Source of the DNA: Callorhinus ursinus
Taxonomy: Eukaryota > Chordata > Mammalia > Carnivora > Otariidae
Direction of reading: 5' to 3'
Assembly: GCF_003265705.1 (NCBI RefSeq)
Contig: NW_020313057.1
Coordinates: 7,676,450 to 7,740,449 of the forward strand
DNA: 64,000 nucleotides
The translations under genes were made by a program, and so were the position numbers. A model generated the notes under the pieces. The model searched no databases, was not told the origin of the DNA, and worked only from the letters and a program-made list of their open reading frames with translations. Position 1 is the stretch's first letter; the number at the start of each line of letters is the position of its first letter. This document shows positions 34,198-45,769 of the stretch, piece by piece.

Positions 34198-34396
34198 GGG
34201 GCGCTGGGTGGCTCGGTCAGTTGAGCATCTGATTCTTGATTTTGGTTTAGTTCATGATCTCGGGGTTGTGAGATCGAGCCCCACATCAGGCTCCCCACTC
34301 AGTAGGGAGTTTGCTTGAGATTCTCTCTCGCCCTCTGCTCCTTCCCCCTGCTCACACTCTTCTCTCCCTCTCTAAAATAAATAAATGAATAAATAT
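34198..34396 (+). mobile_element. Carnivoran SINE (older subfamily)
   Basis: Head GGGGCGCTGGGTGGCTCGG (one C lost) and GGGAGTTTGCTTGAGATTCT, with tail AATAAATAAATGAATAAATA. Target duplication TTAAGCTTCCAGACTAT (34181-34197) against TTAAAGCTCCAGACTAT (34397-34413), two differences. Confidence 0.94.
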
Positions 34397-34832
34397 TTAA
34401 AGCTCCAGACTATGAAAATCCTATATTCTCCAGGTGATTTCTTCAGAACATTTAGAAAAAAAAGAGAGACTATAGTTTTCACCATTCTGGATAAAGAAGC
34501 ATAAGTGATTCTTTGATTTGTGGCAGCAAAAAGCATCGCTCCACCTAAATATTTATGAAGTTTCTATATTTTCTTATTAATCAACCAAAAGCAAAGACCT
34601 GTGTTATGGAAACATAGTTCTGGGATGGGAGTATATGTATGCAGATGTCTGTATCAGTTCTATTCTTGCTAATGTACGTAACCTTCCCCAATTCAGTAGT
34701 CATCTGTTGAGTGCCCTCTCCTCTGTACGATGTGATCTCTTCTTTACGTGACTATAGGGCAGATATGATGAAGGCTAGATGCTTGCCATGAAATATCTTA
34801 CCACTAGAGTGGGAAATAAGAGATGTCCATAA

Positions 34833-35061
34833 GGGCGCCTGGGTGGCTCAGTTGGTTAAGCGACTGCCTTCGGCTCAGGTCATGATCCTGGAGTCCCGGG
34901 ATCGAGTCCCGCATCGGGCTCCCCGCTCAGCGGGGAGTCTGCTTCTCCCTCTGACCCTCTTCCCTCTCGTGCTCTCTATCTCTCATTCTCTCTCTCTCAA
35001 ATAAATAAATAAAATCTTTAAAAAATAAATAAATAAATAAAAATCTTTAAAAAAAAAAAAA
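34833..35061 (+). mobile_element. Carnivoran SINE (young subfamily) with doubled tail
   Basis: Near-consensus head GGGCGCCTGGGTGGCTCAG, CTGGAGTCCCGGGATCGAG and TCCCTCTGACCCTCTTCCC. The tail repeats its own motif: AAATCTTTAAAAAATAAATA is followed by a second AAATCTTT with a longer A run. The 15-bp duplication AAGAGATGTCCATAA is exact at 34818-34832 and 35062-35076. This is probably one of the youngest insertions here. Confidence 0.95.
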
Positions 35062-35436
35062 AAGAGATGTCCATAAAATCCTATGGAAGAAGGTAAGCTG
35101 TATTATATATTCTGGCAGGTACAAATGAAGTGTGGTGGGAGTTCAGAAATAAAAGAAGGTATTCACTGCCAGGAATTATCCATAAGGATGTCCAGGGGAA
35201 AATGAGATTGCCACTAAGTGGGCCACGCAGTGTGAGTTGGATGCTAACCGGCAAAGCAGTGTAGGAGGGGTGAGCATTCCACGTAGAGGGACCATGTGAG
35301 CAGATTCACGGAGACAGCAGCATGCAGGATGTGCTCTAAGAAAGCGTAGATTGGGCAGAAAACACAGTGAATGAGATAATGCTGGACAAGCATATCTTAA
35401 ACTTAGACTACATTCATTAGGAATGGAGTGTGGCAC

Positions 35437-35511
35437 GGGGCGCCTGGGTGGCTCAGTCGGTTAAGCGTCTGCCTTCGGCTCAGGTCATGATCCCAGGGTC
35501 CTGGGATCGAG
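35437..35511 (+). mobile_element. Carnivoran SINE head, running into an assembly gap
   Basis: The first 75 bases are close to consensus (GGGGCGCCTGGGTGGCTCAG ... GGTCCTGGGATCGAG). The element is cut by the run of N. No target duplication can be confirmed because the right end is hidden. Confidence 0.93.
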
Positions 35512-35611
35512 NNNNNNNNNNNNNNNNNNNNNNNNNNNNNNNNNNNNNNNNNNNNNNNNNNNNNNNNNNNNNNNNNNNNNNNNNNNNNNNNNNNNNNNNN
35601 NNNNNNNNNNN
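35512..35611. other. Assembly gap (100 N)
   Basis: Exactly 100 N, the usual placeholder for a gap of unknown size. It starts inside a SINE and ends at a run of nine T that leads into non-repeat DNA. The sequence to the right does not look like the SINE's own tail, so at least part of another repeat or homopolymer is missing. Open frames crossing the gap (35403-35720) are meaningless. Confidence 0.98.
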
Positions 35612-37550
35612 TTTTTTTTTCCTTATTGCTCTGGTAGAATATGCATTTGAACCCAATTGTGAAATCAAATATGTTGGTAATACTGCTCATAACTGTTTTT
35701 TTTTAAAAAAATGCAAATAATTTCCTTTTGTTGTGCCACAATTCCTTTGCTGAATTGACAGGTATATGTCTTATCCAGAGCAAGCACAGGAATTTCATTT
35801 AAAGAAGTTAATGGTATTTTGAACTTAATGTATATAATTTCCATCACCTGGCTCAGCTTCCTAAGATCATGCTAAGGCATTTCTTTCCCTAGAATTCAGT
35901 GTGCTTTTGGGGTTCGTTTATTTGTTGTTTTAGGGAGAACTGCTTAGTTAGTGGTATGCTGTCCCTGAGCTCTATCATTGGAAGAAATCTTGGAGATGCA
36001 CAATTGGAATGGCACATTCTTTTCATCTTTCTTTGATATTAGTGGAAGCAGACTCATGTTACAGAAGTCATTCCTATAACAGGGTATAAAATATGATAAA
36101 AGTCAACCACTACATCACCAATTTTTATGGAAAATATTATCATAGTTACAATATATTATACTCAGAAGGTTTCACACGGCATCACAAGGAATGTTTTGCA
36201 GCCTACACAAGTACTGAGACCTCAGTGTGATTTCCTATAAAATATATCCAGATTGAGCAGAAAGTTATCTATTAACATGCTTGCATTATGAAACAACAGT
36301 TCTTTCTACATAACACAGAGACATTCAGCTTGACATTCTCTGAAGGTATATGCTAAAGTTATTTTTAAATGACAGAGTATAGTCACTTAATATAACAAAA
36401 CATGTTCTCATCAACATACTTTCCTGACTTATCTTCCTTGTGTCACTCTGCATTTCTTTATCTACCTACCTATCTACCATTTATTCATCTACCATTCAAT
36501 TTACTCTGTTAAACCCTAAATATCTTATTTATTTAAAGACTTTCTTATTTTCACTTTTTCCTGAATACTGAATAGTTTGCTCTATTCTAATATCCTTCTA
36601 AATTTCTCATTTTAAATTATGTTGCATCTTCATGAAAAATGTATTGCATTTCAAACTGCCAGATCCTTTGATCACCTTGATTTTTAAAAATCAAATCCTT
36701 TCTCTATAAAAGCTCAAATCCTTAGGACTCTCTTGTTCTTCACCTTGTCATGAAAGTAAGATTCTCTACCTCTAAAATCTTAAGTAACTTGGCAAACTAC
36801 ATTCTTAGTAAGAGCTCATCAATAATGCAATTACTCCTTTTGATTCTTTATCAAACTGCATTGAAATTTTTCAGAAATCTCTTTGCCTGAAAAAAATAAA
36901 AAGTTATAGCAATATGTATTGATGCAAAAGTCTTCTTTCCCCAAGCTGATAATTATCTTGCCTGGATAACCATAGATATAGAAGTTTCGTTGGGTTTGAC
37001 TTGTTTCCTGTCAGTGTGTGGTTTTATAAATTGTCAGTTGGTAAAATTGATATGTTGAACTGCCTTTTCCATTTTCTGACACAGTCAGCAAAAGCTATCC
37101 TTAGTCTAAGAAAACTGGACGTATCTCTGTGGTCCCTAAGTGATGGGCTTCCTCCAAAGTCACTTTTCTGAAGCAGAGAGTACAGTTTTAGCATGCTTGC
37201 AGCCTGATTATTATGCTTTATTCTCATGGTTTTTTTTCTCCTCCCTTACAGCAGACCAGTAGGTGAATAAGAGAAGTAAAATTTTAATAATTTCACAGAT
37301 AAAATATGAGGGAATGAAAGAGAAAGACTGAGTCTCCTTTGACCACATAGATAACTTCATATTAAAATGTTTTTATTTGAACATAATTTACGTAACTGTG
37401 TTAGGTATCTCTTTCCCCTTCCCATTCTTCTCTGTTTTTCCACAAAGTGCATATCATCACAGATACAGTTAAATGAAGATTGATTTGCAGAAGCAAGATC
37501 TAGAGCTTATTTCCTTAAAGGGGGGGTGGTAAATAGGCCTTTAGCCATAA
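35612..37550. other. No gene seen; AT-rich unassigned DNA
   Basis: AT-rich, with a short CTAC/CTAT run near 36458-36480. No repeat family or reading frame recognised. Confidence 0.5.
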
Positions 37551-39340
37551 ATTTGATCCTAAGGAAGGTCAATGTTATCAGATAAAGTAAGAAGTGGGGA
37601 AAAAAACATTTTTAGTGAACCTAGAGAAGAAATACAACCCACAGATTCTGAATTATGTGTAATTATGTGTAAGTGTTGCCAAAAGCAAGGTCGAATCTGG
37701 CAAGAAATAATGATGGGACTGATGTCACTGGAGTGATAGGAAAGAAAAAGATTTATAGAAACCTTCCAGCCACTGGAGTGCCCAAAAATTGTTACCAAAT
37801 TTGCACTGGCACGTGGGGAGGAAGTGAAAGGGATTTGCTGGCATGTGTGTGGAATGCAGTGGCCAAAGGTGGCAGATCTAAAAACATAACAGTACATTTG
37901 AACACCTTCAAAAAGTAGGTTAATTGTGCTGTGCCCCATGACGGCTGTGTCTTGCGAAGAAACTAACAGAGCTCCTGGCGGGCAGGAGACATCCTTCAGA
38001 ATACATCCCCAGCAGAATAGATTTTGAGAGGTAGAAGTGGAGAGGTCTCCATACCTAGATTAAGCAAACAGGAGAAAGAACTTTGAACTTGGGCGCGTGG
38101 AAAGTTGACCTTGCTCACCTCCGCAGACACCTCCTGGGAAGAACACACCCAGGAAAATTACACTCACTCAAATAGAGACAGACTCTTCCACTGTGTTCTT
38201 TCATATTTTCTCGGTGTTCTAATCCTCTTGTTTCGTGTCTTCTCTCTACTGAGCCTATGTTATGATACATCATTCACCCCTGAAGTTTGCAGTTATTACT
38301 CCTGACCCAATCTTTAGTAATTTTTTTTTCCCTAGACAGGTGGCTCATGTACCTCTTATTGCAAAAAGTCCCAAAAGAACAATTGTGCTTTTGCTAGCCT
38401 TCTGTAGGAGGTTGTCTAGTCTGGAACCAATTTCTATACTAATTTCTCAAGCTTGGATTCCCATATCACTCAGTCTGTACAAATGTAGAGGCCACACTTA
38501 TCCTTTGGTTCTTCTATTGAGAGATTGCTTTTTCCTTTTAGACAGAGAAAGTCTCTCTTACCCTGCTGTGTCAGTGAGCAGAGCAGTTCTCATTCTCTTC
38601 CGTGGAATGGGCAATTCTTTCAAAGCCCAGACTCTATGAAGTGGTCCCGTATCTATCTTATTGCCTCAGAGTGGCTGAAGGTCACAGTTTCTATCCATAT
38701 AGAGCATTAAAACCTCATTCTCCTAAAGAGATGCCTAACTTAGTCATAACCCCCCCCACAGCATCAGCACTTAAATGTAATGCTCAGAACTTACATTTCC
38801 TGTGTGTTTCTGACATTTAACACCCCCCCCCACTCCGCACACACGCATTTAGCGTCATCCCATTAATCTCAGCTGTACGCAAATACTGGTATTTTATACA
38901 CATTCTTATACAATTGCATCAGGAGAATGATCCAGATTAGCTTGGTCAGTACATTATCATGTTCAAATAAATTATTGAAAGAATCAGAAACACAAAGTTA
39001 TAGGAACTCGTAGAGTGATGCTTTTTCAGAGAGTTTGGTGGGGAGAGAGAGATGGCTTTTTATTCTAAAACTTCCTGCATAGTTTTTTAAACTTCATAAG
39101 GTTATTATTATGAGGTGAATTTTGTGTCAGAAAACTTGGATTTTCTGTCAAAAGTAGGACAGAAAACATCCAACTTCCAAGCTGTGCTGGATACTGTCTA
39201 TTTATCTCTCCACGTCCCATTTCCATTCTTGCTATCTTGCTACATGGGTACTGACTCACTCAGATTGCATCACTCTCTTCCCATTCCTTCTGGCTTCAAG
39301 TTGGACTGATTCAGTTGGGGAAAGAGAGACATTTGTAGGG
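37550..39340. other. Unassigned, higher-GC segment with overlapping open frames
   Basis: Frames include minus 37559-37939 (126 codons), plus 37673-37918 (81) and plus 38262-38639 (125). None has a signal peptide, domain motif or family resemblance that I recognise. They overlap one another on both strands, which argues for chance. The direct repeat AATTATGTGT occurs twice in tandem at 37651-37670, and C-runs lie at 38752-38758 and 38823-38831. Confidence 0.4.
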
Positions 39341-39600
39341 AAGCAGAGGGTAGGAGGAAATGGAATTTGGCCTGTCTTCCCCAGCCTCCTCCAAGCTGGG
39401 TTGCATGAGGTGGCCATACAGTGAAGGACCACGGTCATGCCTCACACGTCAGCCCTGCAAGTGCTCTGTCCCTGTTGGTTTCTCTACTCATTACTTCCCA
39501 CTCGTTACTTCAAAAACCATACTCCTTTATTAAAGTCACCCAATTAAAGGTGAGCGTGTCCTCTCTTTCCTGCTAGGGCAATGACTCGTGCCTTAGGAAT
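39340..39600 (+). mobile_element. Probable ancient interspersed repeat, 3' part
   Basis: 'TTCCCACTCGTTACTTC', 'CCTTTATTAAAGTCACCCAA' and 'CTCTTTCCTGCTAGGG' resemble the end of a common old mammalian repeat (…cctttattaaactctc…cctgc…ggga…). I cannot name the family. Related text appears near 43045-43092. Confidence 0.35.
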
Positions 39601-39964
39601 TGTTCCCAAGTACCCTCAGGAAATAGACCTTCATGTATGTCTGGGATTGGGGTTCTAGGACTGGGTTGCCCCCATACTTGAGGAGGCACAGATAACTTTC
39701 TTGCTGAGGTCAAACTGAAATCTGAGCATGTGGTGACAGACAGTAGCTAAAATCATTCCACGGTGACAAGGGCCTGAGCGTAAAGGATAGGATGTCTAGA
39801 GACCAAGTGATTGTGGTACTAATCTCCATGGTGACGATGGTGATTTTAAAAATTATGGAACCAACTAGCAGCTTCAGAGGCCTTAGAAAGTATACACAGA
39901 GGAAAGGGATAATGGAAGACCATGAACCTTCAATTAAGAAGGGAAATTGGATCACCCAAAGAGT

Positions 39965-40350
39965 GACATCATCAAAATGGCAGAATAGAAGGTTTGTTTT
40001 TTGCTTTTTTTTTTTTAAACTGCCTTTCCACCAAAGAATACAATCATGCATGGATGAAAGAACCTTTTTGTAAGACCAGGAGACCAGCAGAGAAGTACCA
40101 GCACACTACTGGAGGAAAAAAAAAAAACAAACAATCTGAGTGGATGCATTGGAGAGGGTAAAAGAACAGCTTTTATTTACCCATGCCACCCTTCCCCTAG
40201 GCAGCCCAGCTCGGTGCCAAGAGAGCACTTGTCAGCCCGTGATTTCCGGAGGGAAAGTGAGAGCCCATAAGTGAGTGCCTGGCTTCCCCAGCTGTGCAAG
40301 ATGCTGACAAAGAGGCCCATTCTTCTCTCATTCCTTACAGAGGACTCAGT
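39965..40350 (+). mobile_element. Possible LINE-1 5' UTR start
   Basis: Opens with GACATCATCAAAATGGCAGA, like the start of old L1 leaders (…catcatcaa-atggcgga…). GACCAGCAGAGAAG and a GC-richer stretch (40180-40320) follow in the expected order. A T-rich run (40003-40016) interrupts the text. Limits are approximate. Confidence 0.4.
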
Positions 40351-40369
40351 GGTGAGATTTTACATATTT

Positions 40370-42015
40370 TATCTTTGAAAATGTTTTTGCATGCAGATAT
40401 TTACTTCCAAATACTGACATAAGCATATGAATTTAATTGGCTGTGTTCATCAATATGGAGGCATTTATAGAATTCTATTTGATTTCAACTTGATATCAGT
40501 GTTTTACATGTCATTCTATTGCATATCAATTAGTTCCAAATGAAGGTTAGGTGAAAAGTCCTTACTTGCACATTGAAGTAGATTGTGAAGTATGGAAATT
40601 TCCTTTGCACTTACATTGAGGTCAAAAAGGCTGCTGGAACTTTGGTTCGAGCTTGGAAAACATATTCTATGCAAATCTGTGTATCTCACTGCTTGTTTTA
40701 ACTTTTGACAGCACTAGAAATGTATCAAACAGCTTGATATTACTTGTGATTCAAACAATGCTTCTTGCCAAAATGACTTCACTGCAGTCTAACTTTCACA
40801 GATAAGCACTGTTTTGCTTTGCAATTTTAGGTTGAATTAATTAAGAAGCATGGTCAAGTAGGCAGCAGAAGTTAATTTACTGAACATAAACAGTTGAGGG
40901 CCGTTCATGTTCAGATAACATTGCAATCTTGACCCCAAGCTCAGAAATCCACCATAAACCTTGACCACTGCAAAGCTATCATCAGAGTGTTGGTATTAAT
41001 GGTAGGGCCCGTCAGAGTACTCAACGGTTTCTGACTGAAAAGTCACAGAACAGACAATGGGTAAGTTCAGGGAAGTGGCTGGATTACACTATTGACACCA
41101 CTATTCAATAATCTATGCTAGACTCAAATATTTCCTGCAAAGTATCTGCCGATATGTCAGTAAATAACCACAGGCTGTAAACACCGTACATGTTCACGAG
41201 CTTTGTAACTTTGTCCAACGAAGCCTTTTCCTAGTCCACACAATTTCATCACCGTTGATTGCGACACATGTTAGCAGATTTCACTTCAGGTTGCACCGAA
41301 TGAGTGTTTTTTTCAGCTTTGAAAATATTTGCCCATCATTGTTCCATGCAGATGATTTCTAGATGCTCATTCTTTGGTGACTTCAAACTCAGCCTTGACT
41401 CCTTTAATAAACGTGGCAACTGAGCAGTATCAGTAACATCTGTGGATTCATCCAGAAGGACCAACCACTCAGACTTGTTTGCCTTTTTTATTTTTTTTAA
41501 TTGACAATAGTTACTGCTCCCAGTGTGTCAATTTACTGAGCAACTGTTCTTATGAGAAGGTTAGCAATCGTAAACAAGTCCTCCTTGTTTGTTTGTCTGT
41601 TGTTTGTTTGAAAAAAATCGGGACACATTTTTTCAGCTGCCCCAACCAAACATGATTAAATTAACTCACCAGAGGCCAATGGCTTTCCTTGCTCGGCTAA
41701 CAAATGAGCCACTCGTTAACCTGCTTCCCAGAGGTCCAGAAAGGATCGGCTAAGGTTTCAACAGCAATCACAAAGCAGGTCAGCTCTTTCCTCTGACCTT
41801 ATTTTCAGTCTCTATTTTAATGTAGAAATTCTGCTGTGATGAAATATTTTGTAACAGTTTTATCATCTTTTATCACCTTGAATGCTTGGGGATCTAGAGC
41901 TGTCAGTGACACCCGAAACTCCAAATCAAAGAGGCAGCTGGTGCTGCTCCTGTCTATATTGGGCTGCCTCCAGAACAGCCACAGAAGTGGGAAATGCAGA
42001 GGCTAAGTCTTAACT
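40370..42015 (-). pseudogene. Decayed hAT-family DNA transposon with transposase remnant
   Basis: On the minus strand, switching between frames, I can follow a hAT transposase of the type shared by GTF2IRD2, FAM200, EPM2AIP1 and Charlie elements. From N- to C-terminal: a 'VxxLLAEQGKPLASGE' segment at about 41700; 'LLDESTDVTDTAQL' (41421-41456) with the conserved acidic DES(T)D; 'FEVTKE', an IF..L.KTL-like stretch, and text matching CVTTDGGKNMCG (41230-41370); an H..L.GKY region near 41130; 'ETVEYSDGPYH' (about 41010); and 'KVRLQxSHFGKK' near 40790. Stops and frameshifts are frequent, so no protein is made. Neither terminal inverted repeat was identified. A processed pseudogene of a domesticated hAT gene is the main alternative. 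Confidence 0.7.
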
Positions 42016-42020
42016 AGTTT

Positions 42021-42053
42021 TCTCTCTCTCTCTCTCTCTCTTTTTTTTTTTTT
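42021..42053. repeat. (TC)n followed by T13
   Basis: Ten TC units at 42021-42040 then 13 T. It marks the right edge of the hAT remnant. Confidence 0.9.
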
Positions 42054-42439
42054 AGTTTTTGTTGTGCTACTTTACATAAAGAGCTAAGGTTTTTGTTTCA
42101 AGTCAGTAGTATGACCAAACTGACACTGGCTCACTGGCTTCTTCTCGGGTTCGGCTGATAGAGTATTGGCAGGAGACAGAAAGCAGGAGGAGAATGAGAC
42201 CAAGCATCATTCCCTTGGTTGCCTTATTTCTCTCCCAAAGGCCACATTCCTATTTAGGAGCTCTCTGCAAGAACTGATTCTTTTGAATTGTGCTAACTTC
42301 CCTTGCTCTTGCCCCTTCAAGCCTAAGAACGGGGGTTCCCTGCTGTGGCCAGTCTCAGAACATAATGTCCCGCTTGGTGGTTTCCCTAAGCACCTTCCAC
42401 ACTTTTACAAATCACTCCTTTCATGACCTCTCCTCACCT

Positions 42440-42740
42440 ACCAAGCATTTCAGTTATTATTTGCCATGTAAAATAACACCCAAATATAGTGGCTGAAAAC
42501 ATCCGTTTCATGATTCCTGTCATTCTGAAATTTGCACAGGAGTCGATAATGATGGCTCATCCCTTCACCAGTGTTAGCTGAGGTGGCTGGATTGCAGCTC
42601 AAGGAGCCAAATAGCCTCTCGCATATGTCTGGAGCCTCAGCAGCAATGGACCAAACAGCTGGAATTTGGCTGGGATGGTTGACACTCTTCTCGTGATGTC
42701 CTCTGTACTCACTCGAATGTGTGAAACCTCAGTTTTCCTC
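42440..42740 (-). mobile_element. Probable ancient LTR or DNA-element repeat, antisense
   Basis: Text such as 'ATAGTGGCTGAAAACATCCG', 'TCATGATTCCTGTCATTCTG', 'GTTAGCTGAGGTGGCTGGAT' and 'AATTTGGCTGGGATGGTTG' has the order of a common old mammalian repeat in which '…tggctgggc…' words recur. I cannot name the family with confidence. Confidence 0.35.
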
Positions 42741-43180
42741 CCTGTAGCCCCTTTCTCTGTGTGCTGTTAGATCCTGCAGGATGTCCCTCTCCAGCAGGAT
42801 ATGACACCTTTACAGGATGGCTGACTGTTTCCCTCTGGCCCAAGCAAAGGGACCCTAAGCCCTGGGTTGGGAGGTCTGGGTGCCTCACTTCCACCCATCC
42901 CGTGTGTCAAAGTCTCAGGCCATCCCAGGTGCCAAGGGTTAGAGAAACAGATGACATCTCTCCATGGGAAAAAAGCAAAGACTTTGGGCAGAAGAAGGGA
43001 CAAAAGAAGATCTGATCCATTGAGGTCCATTTTTTATTTTTTTAATTCTACTATTACCAAATTGGAGTGTGCCTTCCTAGTAGGACCCTGACTTACATGT
43101 ATGCTACTCACCCAATCTACCCATACTTATCTTTTCAGCCTCATCCTGCTCACTTTCTCTCCCTAAATTTAGCTTCTAAC
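42741..43180. other. Unassigned GC-richer segment
   Basis: Several overlapping open frames on both strands (42709-43091) with no family resemblance. Near 43045-43092, 'AAATTGGAGTGTGCCTTCC' and 'AGGACCCTGACTTACA' resemble the end of the old repeat also suspected at 39340-39600. Confidence 0.35.
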
Positions 43181-43224
43181 TAGATTAGATTAGATTAGAT
43201 TAGATTAGATTAGATTAGATTAGA
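43181..43224. repeat. (TAGAT)n pentanucleotide microsatellite
   Basis: Eight perfect TAGAT units plus TAGA, with no interruption. It ends three bases before the SINE target duplication that starts at 43228. Purity suggests it may vary in length between individuals. Confidence 0.97.
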
Positions 43225-43241
43225 GAGTACCTGAGATTTCA

Positions 43242-43431
43242 GGGCACCTGGGTGGCTCAGTCGGTTAAGCGTCTGCCTTGGCCTCAGGTCGTGATCCCGG
43301 GGTCCTGGGATCGAGTCCCGCATCGGAGTCCCTGCTCAGCGGGAAGCCTGCTTCTCCCTCTGCCTGCCACTCGCCCTGCTTGTGCTCTCTGTCTCTCTTT
43401 CTCTCTCTCTGACAAATATTTAAAAAAAAAA
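43242..43431 (+). mobile_element. Carnivoran SINE
   Basis: Head GGGCACCTGGGTGGCTCAG, GGGGTCCTGGGATCGAGTCC, middle CTCTGCCTGCCACTCGCCC and tail CTGACAAATATTTAAAAAAA. The duplication TACCTGAGATTTCA (43228-43241) against TACCTAAGATTTCA (43432-43445) has one difference. Confidence 0.94.
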
Positions 43432-43799
43432 TACCTAAGATTTCATGAACACGTCATGCATGCCAAGGCTCTCATTTTCTTATTCATTGCTGTCCTTTCA
43501 ACCTGATATGCCGCTTCTCCCTCTATTTTATCTGGGAAAAAAAAAATCATTCTTGTGGCACTTTTCCTGGCCAAATCTGTAGGTGGACCCCTGTCTTCAC
43601 CCTTGCTCTGCAGTAACAGAGTGACCCAGAGTCACCCTGGCCTGGTGCACTCCTTCGACAGAATTCTGATTTCTTCCATCATGGCTCTGTGGTTACAAGG
43701 CATCATTCTTTCCCAGCTGAGTCTGTGTGTGGAGCCCTGTGATCCATCCCTGTCAGCTGTGACCGGATGCCACATTTCCTTGGCAAAGTCTGTGCCTAG

Positions 43800-45606
43800 A
43801 TCCTTACCACCCATCACCATTCTGCAGGATAACCCACTAAAACACAAGATTAAATAACAACAAAGACAATCCACAGACACTAACAGCAAGGTCACAAAGA
43901 TATTGAAATTATCTGACAAAGATTTTAAAGCTGTCGTCATAAAAGTGGTCTGATTGTCAATATAAGCATTCTTTTTTTTAATATAAGCATTCTTGAAACA
44001 AATAAAAAAAAGAAAGTTCTGAAAGGAAATAGAAGATAGAAGACAAAACCAAAATATCATAATATTTTTTTAAAAAATCACTGGATGGAGTCAACAGCAG
44101 AATGGAGATTACAGAGGCAAAAAATTATTGAATTCAAAGATAGATGAAAGGAAATTATACAATGTAAATGAGAGAAATTAGATTTTAAAAATGAACTGAG
44201 CCTCAGGGACCTCTGGAGCAATAATAAAAGGTCTAAGATTCTACTCATTGGAATCTTAAAAAAAGACATAAGAGTAAATTTCTGTGGCTTTGGATTTGGC
44301 AAGAATTCTAATATATGACCCTAAAATACAAGCAACAAATATGGGTAAATTGAATGATATGGATAATTTCATCAAAATTAGAAACTTTTGTGCTTCAAGA
44401 GACACCCTTAGGAAAGTGAAAAGCAACAGACAGAATGGGAGAAAATACATGTAAATTATATATCTGACAAAGAACATGTATCCAGAATGTGTAGACGAAC
44501 CATGAGAGACTATGGACTCTGAGAAACAAGCTGAGGGTTCTAGAGGGGAGGGGGGTAGGAGGATGGGTTAACCTGGTGATGGGTATTAAAGAGGGCACGT
44601 ACTGAATGGAGCACTGGGTGTTATACGCAAACAATGAATCATGGAACACTACATCAAAAACTAATGATGTATGGTGATTAATACAACATAATAAAAAAAT
44701 GTTTACAACAATAAAAAGTTAAATAATCTCAAATAATCTAATTTAAAAATAGGTAAAGGATATGAGTGGACATTTCTCCAAGGAAGATATACAAATGACT
44801 AATAAGCACATGAAAAGTTGTTTGATATCATTAGTCATCAGGAAAATAAAAATTAAAACCACCGTGAGATAGCATCTTATGCTTATTAAGATGGATAGAG
44901 TAAAAAAAAATAAGATGATAAGAGTTGGTGAGGATATGGAGGAAAGGAAATCCTCCTACAGTACTGGAAGAAATTCAAGATGATGCAACCACCTTGGAAA
45001 ATACTCTGGTAGTTCCTCAAACCATTGAACATAGAGCTACCATATAACACAGCAATTCCACTTCTAGGTGTATGCCCAAGAGAAATGAAAACACATTGCT
45101 ACACACTCAAAAAATACCTGTCCATTAACATGTACATCAGTGTTATTCATAGTAACCAAAAGGTGGAAATAACCCAAATGTCCATCAACTGATAAATGGG
45201 TAAATTAAATGTGTTAAATCCATACAATGAAATATAATTGAGTAATAAAAAGGAATAAAGTACTGATACATACTATGACATGGATGAATCTTGAAAACAT
45301 AACACCAAGTGAAAGAAGCCAATCCTAAAAGACTGCATATTCTATGATTTTATTCATATAAAATGCCCAGGACAGAGACTCTATGGAGACAGAAGGTAGA
45401 TTAGTGGTTGCTTAGGACTGAAGCAGAGGAATGTGGTAGTAGGGAGTGTTACCAAAGGATACAGTATTTCTTTTTGAGGTAATGAAAATGTTCTAAACCT
45501 GACTGGTAATGATGTTTGCATTTATCTGTGAATATCCTAAAAACCACTGAATTGTACTCTTTAAGTGGGGATCTTATGATTATGTGAATTATATCTCAAT
45601 AAAGCT
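43800..45606 (+). mobile_element. Old LINE-1: ORF1 part joined to ORF2 end and 3' UTR, complete 3' end
   Basis: ORF1-like text runs to about 44275 ('ATTATCTGACAAAGATTTTA', 'TGAACTGAGCCTCAGGGACC'). The sequence then jumps to the last part of ORF2 ('AAAATTAGAAACTTTTGTGC', 'GACACCCTTAGGAAAGTGAA'), so most of ORF2 is missing. After a young L1 insertion (44494-44700) it resumes with 'GGACATTTCTCCAAGGAAGA', 'CCCAAATGTCCATCAACTGA', 'GGATGAATCTTGAAAACATA', and ends at GAATTATATCTCAATAAAGC, a typical L1 terminus. A short duplication (ATATAAGCATTCTT twice) lies at 43962 and 43980. Confidence 0.78.
44494..44700 (+). mobile_element. Short carnivoran LINE-1 3' end (about 207 bp)
   Basis: Starts at GACGAACCATGAGAGACT and runs through GGTTCTAGAGGGGAGGGGGG, GGGTATTAAAGAGGGCACG and AATCATGGAACACTACATC to ATAATAAAAAAATG. 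The likely target duplication is AATGTGTAGAC / AATGTTTACAAC, not clean. It lies inside the old L1 above, so it is younger. Its 5' end nearly coincides with that of the copy at 57811-58025. Confidence 0.9.
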
Positions 45607-45765
45607 GTCTGGGGGAAAAAAGCATGGGTATTGTAAGAAGAGGTATGCAAAGTGTGTAATCTCAAAGTGTGCAAATTACAACTAAATATGCAGATTGCTG
45701 TGGTATCATTGTTTTGTGACAAATAAATACTCTTAATTCTGGAAAAAAATAAATTTACCTTTAAA
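45607..45765. other. Spacer between two LINE-1 copies
   Basis: GAAAAAAGCATGG near 45614 and GAAAAAGCATGG near 45778 resemble each other, which could be a flanking duplication of a small A-tailed insert with tail AAAAAAATAAATTTACC. I do not recognise the insert, so it is left open. Confidence 0.3.
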
Positions 45766-45769
45766 AAAA

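Noticed and set aside
35403..35720. Open frames crossing the gap
   Set aside because: The frames consist of unknown residues over the 100 N plus SINE translation.
37559..37939. 126-codon minus frame as a possible gene
   Set aside because: No domain, no splice context, and an equally open frame on the opposite strand (37673-37918). Chance is the simplest reading.
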